This document shows, piece after piece, positions 34,208 to 43,900 of a stretch of DNA of 48,368 nucleotides. Source of the DNA: Gemmataceae bacterium. Its GTDB lineage: Bacteria > Planctomycetota > Planctomycetia > Gemmatales > Gemmataceae. The stretch covers positions 1 through 48,368 of the forward strand of contig JANWVV010000035.1 of NCBI GenBank assembly GCA_025055795.1, written 5' to 3'. Below the pieces are notes generated by a model. That model saw nothing but the letters and a program-made list of their open reading frames with translations, was not told where the DNA came from and searched no databases. The first letter of the stretch is position 1, and the number at the start of each line of letters is the position of its first letter. The translations under genes were made by a program, and so were the position numbers.

Positions 34208-36421
34208 TTACTGTTTGGGTAGTGCGGAAGGAAGCTGACGTTTGAACTGTTCGGCCCATTTGCGCCAGTTGGCCAGGAAGTTGGCGAACGTGGGATCGCC
34301 ACGCTGGGTAAGGGGAATGTCGATCAGTTCGCGTCGTTCGACAATGGTAGGGTCGAAGAAGGCCACCAGGTTGCCCAGGGCGGCCTCGCGGATGACAAGA
34401 TTGGGATGGTTGAGCCAGTCCACCAGTTGATCGACGGCCTCGGCGGCGTCACGCCGATCGCGGGAAGAGTAGCCTCGCAGGAGGTGGAGAATGATATCGG
34501 CCTCCTCGTCGGGCAACTGTTTTTTGCCGGTCAGCACGTCCCAGAACAGTTTGGTGTTGGTTGGTTGGCGGGCCAGCCAGGCACTGACCGCGGTGTGTGC
34601 CGCCCGGCGGACGTAGGGCCGGTCAGTGTCCCTCAGCAGATCGAAAAGGTTACTGGCCATGTCCGCTGCTTCAGGGCCTTCGACGATAGCGGCGTAGGCG
34701 TAAACGGCGAGGGACACCTGGAGGACGTTGACATTCTGGGACAGGGGTGCGGGTTGCAGCCGGCTTTCCAGGTAAACCCGCAAGCCGTCACGTTCCTTGA
34801 GGTCTGTGGCTAGCGTGTTGAGGGCCGCTAGAACCTGTTGCCCCGCATTGGCCGGCTGCAGGGGGAACCGGGTGTAGCGTAGATCCTCTTTGGGGAGCGG
34901 TTGGGGGTCGGATAGCTGACCGCTGAGACTGTCCCATTGCAGCAAGGTGCCCGTGGACAGATTCTGGTACTTTTTGAAGCGTTTGGGAGCATGGAAGCTG
35001 ATGGACTCGCGCATGACGGCCACAACGGCACTCAGGCGGGGGGGCTCGCCTCCTACGCGGGCCAAGGGGGTGCCGGGCACAAAGGCCTGATGCAACTGGA
35101 CCATCAGCTCACTGTTCGGTTTGAGGGTGCAGTCCCAGACTTCGTCCGCCAGACGTAAACGCACCCGTATGTCGTCGGCCTTGCGACTATTGGTGAGATA
35201 GATCCGGCCACGTTCCAAGGTCAAGTCTGCATCCAGACCAGCAATCGGCGGATGTAAGCGGACGCAGGCCTCCAACGGCGTAGCCAGAGGTGCGGCGTAT
35301 TGCTCCGGTACGTTACCCCATAGATGGACGATCAGATCTTTTTTCACGACCAGGTCGGTCCTATAGCCGGGCAGGGCCATGAGGAAGTCGTCGGTAAACA
35401 GTGCGGGATTTTTCAGATCGACTCGCAACCAAGAGGCGTCTGGGCGGTTTTCACGGACGATGAGGAACACATTCAGGTCAGGTTGGGCCCAGCGGCCGAT
35501 CTCTTCACGTCCGGGCAAGGGGGGAGCGACCGCAACGCCTTCCGCGGGGGGAAGGGGCATGGGAGGTGGAACGACCGTTCCTTCTTTCCCTTCCCGTGGT
35601 GGGAAAAATTCTTTAGGCGGGCCGATTTCATTACGGAGCGGTGTTGGTCTCGCCTTTTTCGGGGCCTGACCGGGGGACTGAGGCTCAGAGGGATCCGTTT
35701 TACCAGTAGTCGGAGAGCTAGACGCTTCTGGGTGGTCGCCGCTGGTAGAGGGAGCCTGGGCCAGATCGGTGGCGGCGATGCGGGGCAAGTCGGGCCCGGC
35801 AGGGGTCGACGGCAGAGCCATCCAGACCGCCACGACCAATAGCAGCAGACAGGCGGCGACCGCACTGAATAAGCCAACGCGTCCTCGCCAGGTGTCGGAG
35901 GCATCGTAACGTTTCAGGCCCAAAAGCAGGGCTATATCCGGCTCGTCCGCGTCGGCGTATTCCGGGGTGGGCGGGGGCAAGGGCGTCAGGGAGGGGGCTT
36001 TGCCCGGCCTGCGCTGGTGATCGGCTAGCGGCGCGGGCACCAGACGGTACATGCGCTGATAGGCTGCTGGGGGTACCCGCACCGGCTCGGTCAGCACCAG
36101 TGTTAGAATCTGGTGGCAGGCCGCCACCTCGGCCAGCAGGGCATCCGATTGTAGGCAGGCGGCTTCTAGTTGCCGCACCGCCTCGGATTCCAGAACGTTG
36201 TCGAGATACTCGGCCACCGTATTGGGATCGGTGACGGCGTCTTCCTCGCTGACCGGCGAGGGGGCCCCCAGACCCCGACGACGCGTCACACGCTTGATCC
36301 GCTCGATCAGTTGCTGGGCCTCGGGATTGTCGGCTATTTTCTGACCCAACTCCCGAGCCTCTTCCGCCTCTAACGTGTCATCCAGATAGGCCAGCAAGGT
36401 CCGTAGGGTCAACCGTAGCAT
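34208..36421 (-). CDS. Large membrane protein with anti-sigma-like N-terminus and HEAT-like C-terminus
   Basis: A 737-residue protein. Residues 1-120 hold two short helical units ('LLAYLDDTLEAEEARELGQKI' and 'VAEYLDNVLESEAVRQLE'), like the repeated N-terminal units of planctomycete anti-sigma-type proteins. One membrane helix lies at about 189-207. A Pro-rich linker follows, then a beta-rich middle, and a helical C-terminus with 'DRPYVRRAAHTAVSAWLARQ' and 'LNHPNLVIREAALGNLVAFFDP', which look like HEAT repeats. The Met at 36421 is chosen over 36469 because the helical unit starts there. It converges on the sigma/anti-sigma cluster. The function is unknown; a role in envelope sensing is inferred. 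Confidence 0.7.
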   Translation of the reverse strand: MLRLTLRTLLAYLDDTLEAEEARELGQKIADNPEAQQLIERIKRVTRRRGLGAPSPVSEEDAVTDPNTVAEYLDNVLESEAVRQLEAACLQSDALLAEVAACHQILTLVLTEPVRVPPAAYQRMYRLVPAPLADHQRRPGKAPSLTPLPPPTPEYADADEPDIALLLGLKRYDASDTWRGRVGLFSAVAACLLLLVVAVWMALPSTPAGPDLPRIAATDLAQAPSTSGDHPEASSSPTTGKTDPSEPQSPGQAPKKARPTPLRNEIGPPKEFFPPREGKEGTVVPPPMPLPPAEGVAVAPPLPGREEIGRWAQPDLNVFLIVRENRPDASWLRVDLKNPALFTDDFLMALPGYRTDLVVKKDLIVHLWGNVPEQYAAPLATPLEACVRLHPPIAGLDADLTLERGRIYLTNSRKADDIRVRLRLADEVWDCTLKPNSELMVQLHQAFVPGTPLARVGGEPPRLSAVVAVMRESISFHAPKRFKKYQNLSTGTLLQWDSLSGQLSDPQPLPKEDLRYTRFPLQPANAGQQVLAALNTLATDLKERDGLRVYLESRLQPAPLSQNVNVLQVSLAVYAYAAIVEGPEAADMASNLFDLLRDTDRPYVRRAAHTAVSAWLARQPTNTKLFWDVLTGKKQLPDEEADIILHLLRGYSSRDRRDAAEAVDQLVDWLNHPNLVIREAALGNLVAFFDPTIVERRELIDIPLTQRGDPTFANFLANWRKWAEQFKRQLPSALPKQ

Positions 36422-36780
36422 CGATCCGGCTCCTGCTTGTACAGGCCGACCACGCACCGCCGCTGCCACACGCTGGCAGCAAACAGTTGCTTGCTACAAA
36501 ATTAGTGGGTGCCACGGAACTGTTTTCTTACACGAATTGCCTGGTCCGTACCGTTTTTTCTTCCTGCCGACTGTGCCCCTGGATTATCATGACGGATACC
36601 CCCGCAGTTGCGACACGCAGCGACCGTCCTCCACCGCAACGGATTAACCCTGACTCCTGACTAGCCGGCATGTTTGAGGATCTTGGTAAGCCAAGGCCCC
36701 CCAATTGGCCGCTAGGGTAGACTCAACTGTGCAGGCAAAAGGCAACCTGCCGAGGAATACACTAAAGGAGGTAACAGAAA
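36422..36780. other. Divergent intergenic region, no gene seen
   Basis: This 359-base spacer holds the promoters of the HEAT-like membrane protein (minus) and the ceramidase-like gene (plus). The clear element is the AAAGGAGG at 36764-36771, the ribosome binding site of the latter. No protein-like frame was found. Confidence 0.5.
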
Positions 36781-38265
36781 GTGAAGATGCGACAACGAAT
36801 GGCTCCCTATAGGCTGACGTTTTTCAGCACGGCACTAGTGCTGGCTGGTGCCGCGTTACTGACCAGGGTAGCGGCGGCCCCGCAGGCTGCGATACAAACC
36901 GGCTCCGATAAGGGTCGTTTGCGCGCCGGTGCCTTCGCTCAGGACATCACACCCCGCAAGTTTCCGATTTCGGTCAACGGCGGGTTTCAGGATCGACAGG
37001 CCGTCCGGGCCAACGATCCGTTGTATGCCCGCTGCCTGGTATTAGACAATGGTCAAAGTGCCGTGGCCCTGGTGGTCGTCGATAGCTGCATGATTCCCCG
37101 CGAGATTGTCGATGCGGCCAAGGCCCAAGCGGCCAGAAAAACCGGTATTCCGCCGGAAAATATGCTGATTTCGGCCACGCATACCCACACTGCTCCGACA
37201 GTGGCCGGTGTATTCCAGAGCGAACCGGACCCGGAATACGTTCAGTTTCTTACCGAACGGCTGGCCGAGGGAATCATCCAAGCTCACTCCCGGTTGCAAC
37301 CCGCCCGGGTGGCTTGGGGGGTAGCCGAGGAGCCCCGCCAGGTGTTCAATCGCCGCTGGAAAATGAAAGCCGGCGTGCTCAATCGCGACCCGTTCGGGAA
37401 CACCACGGATCAGGTACGCACCAATCCGCCCCGGGCCAGTGCCGACCTGCTGGAACCGGCTGGTCCGACCGATCCCCGGGTGACCGTGCTGAGTGTACAG
37501 ACAGCGCAAGGCGAACCATTGGCCCTCTACGCCAATTATTCGCTGCATTACGTAGGCGACCTGCCGCCGCTATCCGCGGATTATTTCGGGGTGTTCGCTG
37601 GTGTGATCGCCGGCAAGCTCAAGGCAGGACCGTCGTTTGTCGCTATGCTGTCCAACGGGACCAGCGGCGACATCAATAACATCAACTTCCGGGAGCCAGC
37701 CCCCAAGCGGCAGCCCGGGGAGCAATCCCGGCTGGTGGCCGAGGCCGTGGCCGAGGCCGCTCTGCGGGCGGTGGAAAAAGCCTCGTACCGCCACGACGTG
37801 CCCCTGGCCGCCCTGCAGCAGCAAGTGCGCCTGCAAGTACGCAAACCAACCCCACAAGACGTTCGCCGCGCAGAAGACATCCTCAGCCGGGCCAAAGAGA
37901 AAGTGCTCCGCAATCTGGAGGAAGTCTACGCCCGTGAAACAGTCCTCCTGGCCAGGTATCCCGACGCGGTAACGCTGCCCCTGCAGGTGATCCGCGTCGG
38001 CGAAGGGGCCCTGGTGGCGATCCCTTGCGAGGTGTTCGTGGAAATCGGCCTGGAATTGAAACGCACCAGTCCTTTCCCGATCACTGCCGTTGTGTCCCTG
38101 GCCAATGGTTACTACGGGTATCTACCCACCCCGGAGCAACACGCCCTGGGTGGTTACGAGACCTGGCGTGCACGGTCGAGCTACCTGGAGGTTTCCGCCT
38201 CGCGTACCATCACGCAAACGCTGCAAGCGATGCTCCGCCGTCTAGCTTCTGCCCAACAACAGTGA
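36781..38265 (+). CDS. Neutral/alkaline ceramidase-like exported protein
   Basis: A 494-residue protein of the neutral ceramidase family, zinc amidases that split the fatty acid from sphingoid amides. A signal peptide covers about 8-33. The zinc motif HTHTAP is at 134-139, preceded by 'VVVDSCMIP'. 'YANYSLHYVGD' and 'MLSNGTSGDINN' are also family hallmarks, the latter including the active-site Ser/Gly region. It is shorter than the 650-residue Pseudomonas enzyme and lacks its C-terminal domain, as is common in planctomycetes. The strong AAAGGAGG (36764-36771) lies 9 bases before the GTG at 36781, against 15 for the ATG at 36787. The true substrate is not known. Confidence 0.87.
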   Translation: MKMRQRMAPYRLTFFSTALVLAGAALLTRVAAAPQAAIQTGSDKGRLRAGAFAQDITPRKFPISVNGGFQDRQAVRANDPLYARCLVLDNGQSAVALVVVDSCMIPREIVDAAKAQAARKTGIPPENMLISATHTHTAPTVAGVFQSEPDPEYVQFLTERLAEGIIQAHSRLQPARVAWGVAEEPRQVFNRRWKMKAGVLNRDPFGNTTDQVRTNPPRASADLLEPAGPTDPRVTVLSVQTAQGEPLALYANYSLHYVGDLPPLSADYFGVFAGVIAGKLKAGPSFVAMLSNGTSGDINNINFREPAPKRQPGEQSRLVAEAVAEAALRAVEKASYRHDVPLAALQQQVRLQVRKPTPQDVRRAEDILSRAKEKVLRNLEEVYARETVLLARYPDAVTLPLQVIRVGEGALVAIPCEVFVEIGLELKRTSPFPITAVVSLANGYYGYLPTPEQHALGGYETWRARSSYLEVSASRTITQTLQAMLRRLASAQQQ

Positions 38266-38373
38266 CAGGGAATGCGTCTGCCGACCCACGGTTTTGTTAT
38301 CGACCATGGTGCGCCGGTCTGCGTCGGATGGACGGTTCGGGAAAAAGGCGGTAGTGTGTTTCGAAGGGACGGG

Positions 38374-39567
38374 TTAGTGGAAGGCTTCCCACTCCTTGCC
38401 GAGCAGGGCAGCAGCGATCTTGAGCTTGAGGATTTCGTCGGTACCTTCGTAGATGCGGCAGACGCGGACGTCGGCCAGGTGACGGGCTGGGCGATACAGG
38501 GTGCTCCAGCCCCGACCGCCGAACACCTGGACGGCCCGATCGGCCGCCTCCCAGGCTGCTTGTGAGGCGAAGAACTTGGCCTGAGCGGCCAGCAGATCGG
38601 CCCGCTGGGCCAAGGCGACGTCCCCCGGCTGAGCGGCTGCCTGGTCCTTGGCCACGGCCGCCTGATGCACCAGCGCAGCTGTGGCCGCACGAGCCACTTC
38701 GATCAGGGCGATGTGTTCCTGGACCAGTTGATGCCGGCCGATCTCCTTGCCATGCTGTACCCGCTCCTTAGCGTAGCGCAGAACCTCGGCCAGACAGTCC
38801 TCAATGACGCCGAGGCAGCCGGCGGCCACGCTGAGCCGACCGCTGACCAACGTGCCCATGGCGATGCGGAAGCCATCCCCTTCCCGGCCCAGCAGGTTTT
38901 CCTCGGGGACCGCCAGATCATGCATGGCAAACATCGCCGTGTTGGAAGTAGGCAGCCCTAGTTTGGCCTGGGGGGTAAAACTTTCGACCTCGAACCCCGG
39001 AACATGGGTGTCGATGACAAATGCCGAAATGCGATAACGCGGATCGTTCGGTGCCACGTCGGCCGGATAAGCAAACACCACGATGGCGTCGGCAATGCCT
39101 CCGTTGGAAATCAGGTATTTGACTCCGTTGAGGACATAACCGTGGGCGGTGCGCCGGTAGGTGCTGGTCATCTGGCGAGGATTGCTCCCGGCCTCCGGTT
39201 CGGTCAGACCGAAGGCTAAGATGCACTCGCCCCGGACGGCCCGCGGTAAATATTTCTGTTTAAGTGTCTCACTGCCCCAGGTCTGTATCGGATAGGCACC
39301 GATACTCAGGTGTCCGGAAAAGAAGGTCCGCACGCCGGTACCTTCCCGGCCGATACGGGCCAGTGCCTGCAGATACGTAACGGTGTCTGCTCCCCGGCCG
39401 CCGTAGGTTGGAGCCACGTTCATGCCCAGCAAGTTGTACTTGCGGGCCAGCGGCACAAGCTGATCGTTGTAGCGCCGCTCCGCGTAGGCAAATTCCTCGT
39501 GCGGACGAATCTCCTGACAAAAGGCTTCGACGTCTGCCAGAAGGCGTTGGGCTTCCGCGGGGTTCAT
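38374..39567 (-). CDS. Acyl-CoA dehydrogenase
   Basis: A 397-residue FAD flavoenzyme that makes the alpha-beta double bond of acyl-CoAs. 'AFGLTEPEAGSNPRQMTSTYRR' (about 116-137) is the FAD/substrate signature. The C-terminal domain has 'VFGGRGWSTLYRPARHLADVRVCRIYEGTDEILKLKIA', including the YEGT motif around the usual catalytic-base site. The length is normal. No ETF or other beta-oxidation gene is beside it. It is divergent from the squalene/phytoene synthase gene and converges on the ceramidase-like gene; a joint lipid role is only suggestive. Confidence 0.93.
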   Translation of the reverse strand: MNPAEAQRLLADVEAFCQEIRPHEEFAYAERRYNDQLVPLARKYNLLGMNVAPTYGGRGADTVTYLQALARIGREGTGVRTFFSGHLSIGAYPIQTWGSETLKQKYLPRAVRGECILAFGLTEPEAGSNPRQMTSTYRRTAHGYVLNGVKYLISNGGIADAIVVFAYPADVAPNDPRYRISAFVIDTHVPGFEVESFTPQAKLGLPTSNTAMFAMHDLAVPEENLLGREGDGFRIAMGTLVSGRLSVAAGCLGVIEDCLAEVLRYAKERVQHGKEIGRHQLVQEHIALIEVARAATAALVHQAAVAKDQAAAQPGDVALAQRADLLAAQAKFFASQAAWEAADRAVQVFGGRGWSTLYRPARHLADVRVCRIYEGTDEILKLKIAAALLGKEWEAFH

Positions 39568-39848
39568 GGCTACCTCAAAAATGACTGAGGCCAGGCCGGG
39601 GACCGGTCCGCAGGCCTTCTACACCATTTTAGGCCAAGGGCGCTTGAGGCATGCCAAGGATGGCCGAACGGGGTCAGACCCCGGCCGCTCCATAGTGGTC
39701 ACGCAGGAGGCAAGGACCATGAAAGATCGGCTGACCGCAGCCGGTGTCGTGGACAGGGCCTGGCTTGCTATAACCTACTGCAGCCTAAAGATAAGGAGTA
39801 ACCCCGGCGGCGAGCAAACCCGGTAGAACGTAGGGAGCGAACTTTTCA

Positions 39849-40847
39849 GTGCCAGGATCGATCCATGCCCAGAGGACAGATGCGGACGGGGTTGGCGCGG
39901 AAGTGGCCGCGTCGTACCGCTATTGCCGGCGTTTGTGCCGGCAGGCACGCAGTTCGTTCCCCTTGACCTTCTGGCTGCTACCGCCCCACCAGCGACGGGC
40001 CATGCAGGCTTTATACGCTTTTTTGCGGCTCAGCGACGACCTGGCCGATCTGCCTGCGGTCAAGCTTGACCGCGGTGGTGTTACCAGCCCCATAGGGGAC
40101 GACAACGAGCGGCTGAAACAAGGGACAGCAATAGCACCGGTACCCGGTATTGATGCGGCCCCGATACGCACTGCGTTGTACCAGTGGCGGAACAGACTGG
40201 AAGAAGCCTTGCAAGGCCGACCGACTCATCCGGTGCATCCTGCTCTGGTCGATACGCTGCGGCGTTTCCCTGTATCGCCTCAGTGGCTCTACGCAGTCCT
40301 GGAAGGAGTAGCTCAGGACGTCGGGCCGGTGCATTTCCGCACCTTTAGCGAACTGTATGCCTACTGCTGGCGGGTAGCCGCCGCGGTGGGCCTGGCCTGC
40401 CTGGCCGTGTGGGGATTGCGGCGTGGCGTGGCCTGGGAGCAGGCCGAGCCGTTGGCCGTGGCGGCAGGCATTGCCTTTCAGTTGACCAATATCCTGCGCG
40501 ATCTGGGCGAGGACCTGCAACGCGGTCGGGTCTATCTGCCCGGCGAGGAACTGGAGGCCTTTGGCTGTCCGGTCGAGAGTTGGTCCCGGCCGTGCGCACG
40601 AGCGGCTCTCGGTCGGCTGCTGGATTGGCAGGTGGCTCGAGCCCGCGACTACTACCGTCGAGCCAAGCCGCTGGCCCTGTTACTGCCCCGCCGCCCCCGT
40701 GCTGTGTTTCGCCTGATGCTCGAATTGTATCAGCAATTGCTCGACCGCGTGGCCCAAGCCGGCCCGGACGTTCTGTACCAGCGGATCCGCCTGCGTCCCT
40801 GGCACCGCACTCTGGCACTACTCCGCGTTTGTGCGGCCGGATGGTAA
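39849..40847 (+). CDS. Squalene/phytoene synthase family protein
   Basis: A 332-residue head-to-head prenyl synthase. The first Asp-rich motif is DDLAD at 63-67 in 'ALYAFLRLSDDLADLP' and the second is NILRDLGED at 214-222, with D218 and D222, followed by 'RGRVYLP'. These bind Mg-diphosphate. Substrates would be two farnesyl or geranylgeranyl diphosphates. In planctomycetes such genes act in hopanoid (HpnC/HpnD) or carotenoid making; the sequence near the first motif looks more HpnD/CrtB-like, but this is not decided, and no hpnE or crtI lies nearby. The GTG at 39849 has AGGGAG (39833-39838) 10 bases ahead. Confidence 0.88.
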   Translation: MPGSIHAQRTDADGVGAEVAASYRYCRRLCRQARSSFPLTFWLLPPHQRRAMQALYAFLRLSDDLADLPAVKLDRGGVTSPIGDDNERLKQGTAIAPVPGIDAAPIRTALYQWRNRLEEALQGRPTHPVHPALVDTLRRFPVSPQWLYAVLEGVAQDVGPVHFRTFSELYAYCWRVAAAVGLACLAVWGLRRGVAWEQAEPLAVAAGIAFQLTNILRDLGEDLQRGRVYLPGEELEAFGCPVESWSRPCARAALGRLLDWQVARARDYYRRAKPLALLLPRRPRAVFRLMLELYQQLLDRVAQAGPDVLYQRIRLRPWHRTLALLRVCAAGW

Positions 40848-40945
40848 GTGGTCCACCGTTCTGATGACCTAGCCGATATAGCGGAGCGGCAACACGTTGA
40901 TGCTGTTGTCCGCGGTCACCGCCCGGTAGATTCCTTGGTTTTTTT

Positions 40946-43900
40946 TCAGGCGGTCGGACAGGGTAAGGCCTGCTGTTGGCGGGCCCGCTGCCACACCTCG
41001 GCGGCCTGCTGAAGCCAGTCCCATGAAGGGATACCGTAGGGCCGGAATTTCTCCGGGCGTTCGCTTTCTTCGTTGATCAGCAACGCTCGGTGACGTCCCA
41101 GGCGAGCGGCCGCAGGCGAGTCGATCAAATGACTCGAATCGTTGGGACTCATCTGGAACAGCACACGCCAGGCGAAGTCGCGTAACTGGGTGCGTTCGAA
41201 CGTGCGTTGCAGGTTGGTCAGCGAGTCGCACCAGACCAGTACGTGGATGCCCACAGAAGCGCCTTCGCGCAGCAGTGCCGCCAGGTGCTCAGCCGGACTG
41301 GCCGGACGCTCCGACTGGCGGCGACCAAACCCGAAATCATCCTCGGTTTTCCGCAGCTCCCGGAAACGCTGAATACCGAAGATAAGCAGGAAGCGCGGGG
41401 CCGGTTCAGCGCTGAGTGGCTGATCCAGACGCTGATGCAATTCGTTGGTCAGGGCCTGGAGGGTAGATTGCAACTGAGTGCGTAACGGCACAGCGACCAT
41501 GGCAGGGAACAAACGGCCGACGGCAGCAAAGAAATCGGCGTGTTCGGCATCGTCCGGGGTACCGTCGAGCAGGATCAGGGGCGGCAGGGCTGGATCGTAC
41601 TGCTCGGTCCGTAGTTGCGGAATGAGGCTAAGGCAAGTGGCAGTGAACAAGCCGCGGGCCGCTTCTTCGTTCTGGCCGATCAAGAGCAGATGCTGGCCAC
41701 TTTGGGGTCGGAAGACTACGGCTGTGGCCGGTTGAATGGCCACGGGTTCGCCCACATAGGCTACGGGGGCTTTGACCGGTGCGGGATGGGCCAGCAGTTG
41801 TTGCACCGTCGCATTGCTGGTCAGATCGGCGTGGGTATGCCCGGCAAAGACGATGGGAGCGGGCCAGCGTTCCTGGGCCCGTTGCCGTAACTGCTGCAGG
41901 ATTTCTACCCGTCGCGGTTCGGGCAGCCAGACCACCTGGAACGGTTCGTTCCCTTCCACCAGGCCGCTCTGGTCGTTGTAGATAGCTTCGCCCGGACGGG
42001 ATAGCAGGCGAGCAGCCGTGTTGTCCTTGCTCAGGATCAATTGGGCATCGGCTTCGGAACACTGCAGGGCAATGCGGACCACCATCTGATCGAGGGTGCT
42101 GCGGGGCAAGGAGTAGGCTCCGCCAAGGGTCTGCGAGCCGAGCAGCACATGGATGCCGAAGGCCCGACCTTGCCGCACCAGCCGGTCCAATAGCAGGGCG
42201 GCTTCCTGGGCGATCTTATCGTCCTCAACGAACAACTGCTGGAACTCGTCGATAATCAGCAACACACGCGGACAGTGACAGGCCTGGGGCGGCCGGCGAC
42301 CGGCCGCCACCTGCCGCTGCAGCCACTGGCGGTAGGCCGCCAGTTCATTGACCCCCGCCTGTCGGAAACATTCGCCGCGTTCGCGTAGCAGGGCATCCAG
42401 TCGCTGCAGCACGCTCAGGCCGAATTCCCGTTCACTCTCGATGGCCACCACCCGGGCGTGCGGCAGTCGGAGCGTGGCGTACCACTGGAACTCCACCCCT
42501 TCCTTGAAGTCGATCAGGTACAATTCGACTTCATCCGGGCTGTACAGCAGCGACAGGTTGGTGATCAGGGCGTGCAGCAAGGTAGACTTGCCGGAACCGG
42601 TCTTGCCCGCGACCAGGGCGTGCTGAGCGGTGCCTTGGCCCAACCGGAAGACTTGTCGGCGGGTGGCCCCGGCCCGCCCGATGGGCACGGCCAGGCCCTC
42701 CGAGGCGTCTGCTTGCCAGATCTGCTCGGCGGGCGGAGCGATGAAGTCGAAGGGAACTTCGACCCGGCCGGCGGCCCGGCTGGCCTCCGCGTACCGCTGC
42801 AGCAACGGGACGATCTGATCCGACGCCGGGGGGGCTTCCACGGCCAGCGGGAAAAGGGCCAGCAACGGGTCTTTCACCTGCAGCCGTCCCTCCTTCCAGG
42901 CTAAAGTGAAGCTAAGGGCCTCCAGTTGCTGCAGGTCGAAGTCCCGGGGCATGGGCTGACGGGTATCGGCACTGAGGAACACGCACACGCCACAGGACGG
43001 CCCCGTGGCCGCGATCCGCAACAGACGCTGGGCCGCTTCGGAGGTAAAACCGCAGGGGAAATTGGCCACCACCAGGATGCGGTACGGCTCGGCTACTTCC
43101 CCCGCAACGGCGTTGTATTCCTCGATACTGCTGTACTGGTTCCGCAGGTATTTCTGGAGTACGCTGGTGATGTGCTCGGTCAGATCAGTCAGTTGCTGCT
43201 CGATGTCGCGGGGTTCGGTCCAGATCTGACCACTGATGAGCCGCTCGTCGACGTCGGCCAGGTGCATGAAGGCGGCAAAGTTTTCCCCCAGGCCGAGGGG
43301 ATCGCACAGGGTAAAGCGGACTTTGCCGGGTGGTAATCCGGTCAGGCAGCGGAGCATCAGATTCTGGAGGAAGGCCACTCCGGCATTTCGTCCCTCGTCG
43401 CGGACGCGGACCAGTACCGCCGCCCGCATGGGAAAAGGAACGTATGCGGGGACGGAGGCGGTCAATTCGGGGGGAACGGCCAGGCGGGGATCGACGGGGG
43501 GACCCCCGGGCAGGGCGGCCAGATCCACCTGATAGTCCCCGCAGCGGATGCCCCAGGGGACCCGCCCCGGCCAGGTCGCACGGCCATTGTGCCAGTCCGT
43601 CCAGGGCGGAAAAAACTGCTCGTTGGCCTGACGCAGTGCCGTAAAGGTGGCAGCCACTGCGGTGACGGCCTGGTGCCACTGCTGCTGCAGTTGCTGCCAG
43701 CCAGCGTCGCGGACCTGTTCTGCCTGGTTGAGGCTGGCGGCGTAGTTCGCTTCGGCTGCCGCTAGTTGCGTGGCGTAGTCGTTTTCCACCTGCTGACGAG
43801 CCGCCTGGTACTGTTGTTCCAGTTGTTCCGTGGCCTGAAGGCGGTGTTGCTGGAGCAGTTGCTGCCGCTGATCCAATTCGTCGAGCAGGCGACGCCGTTT

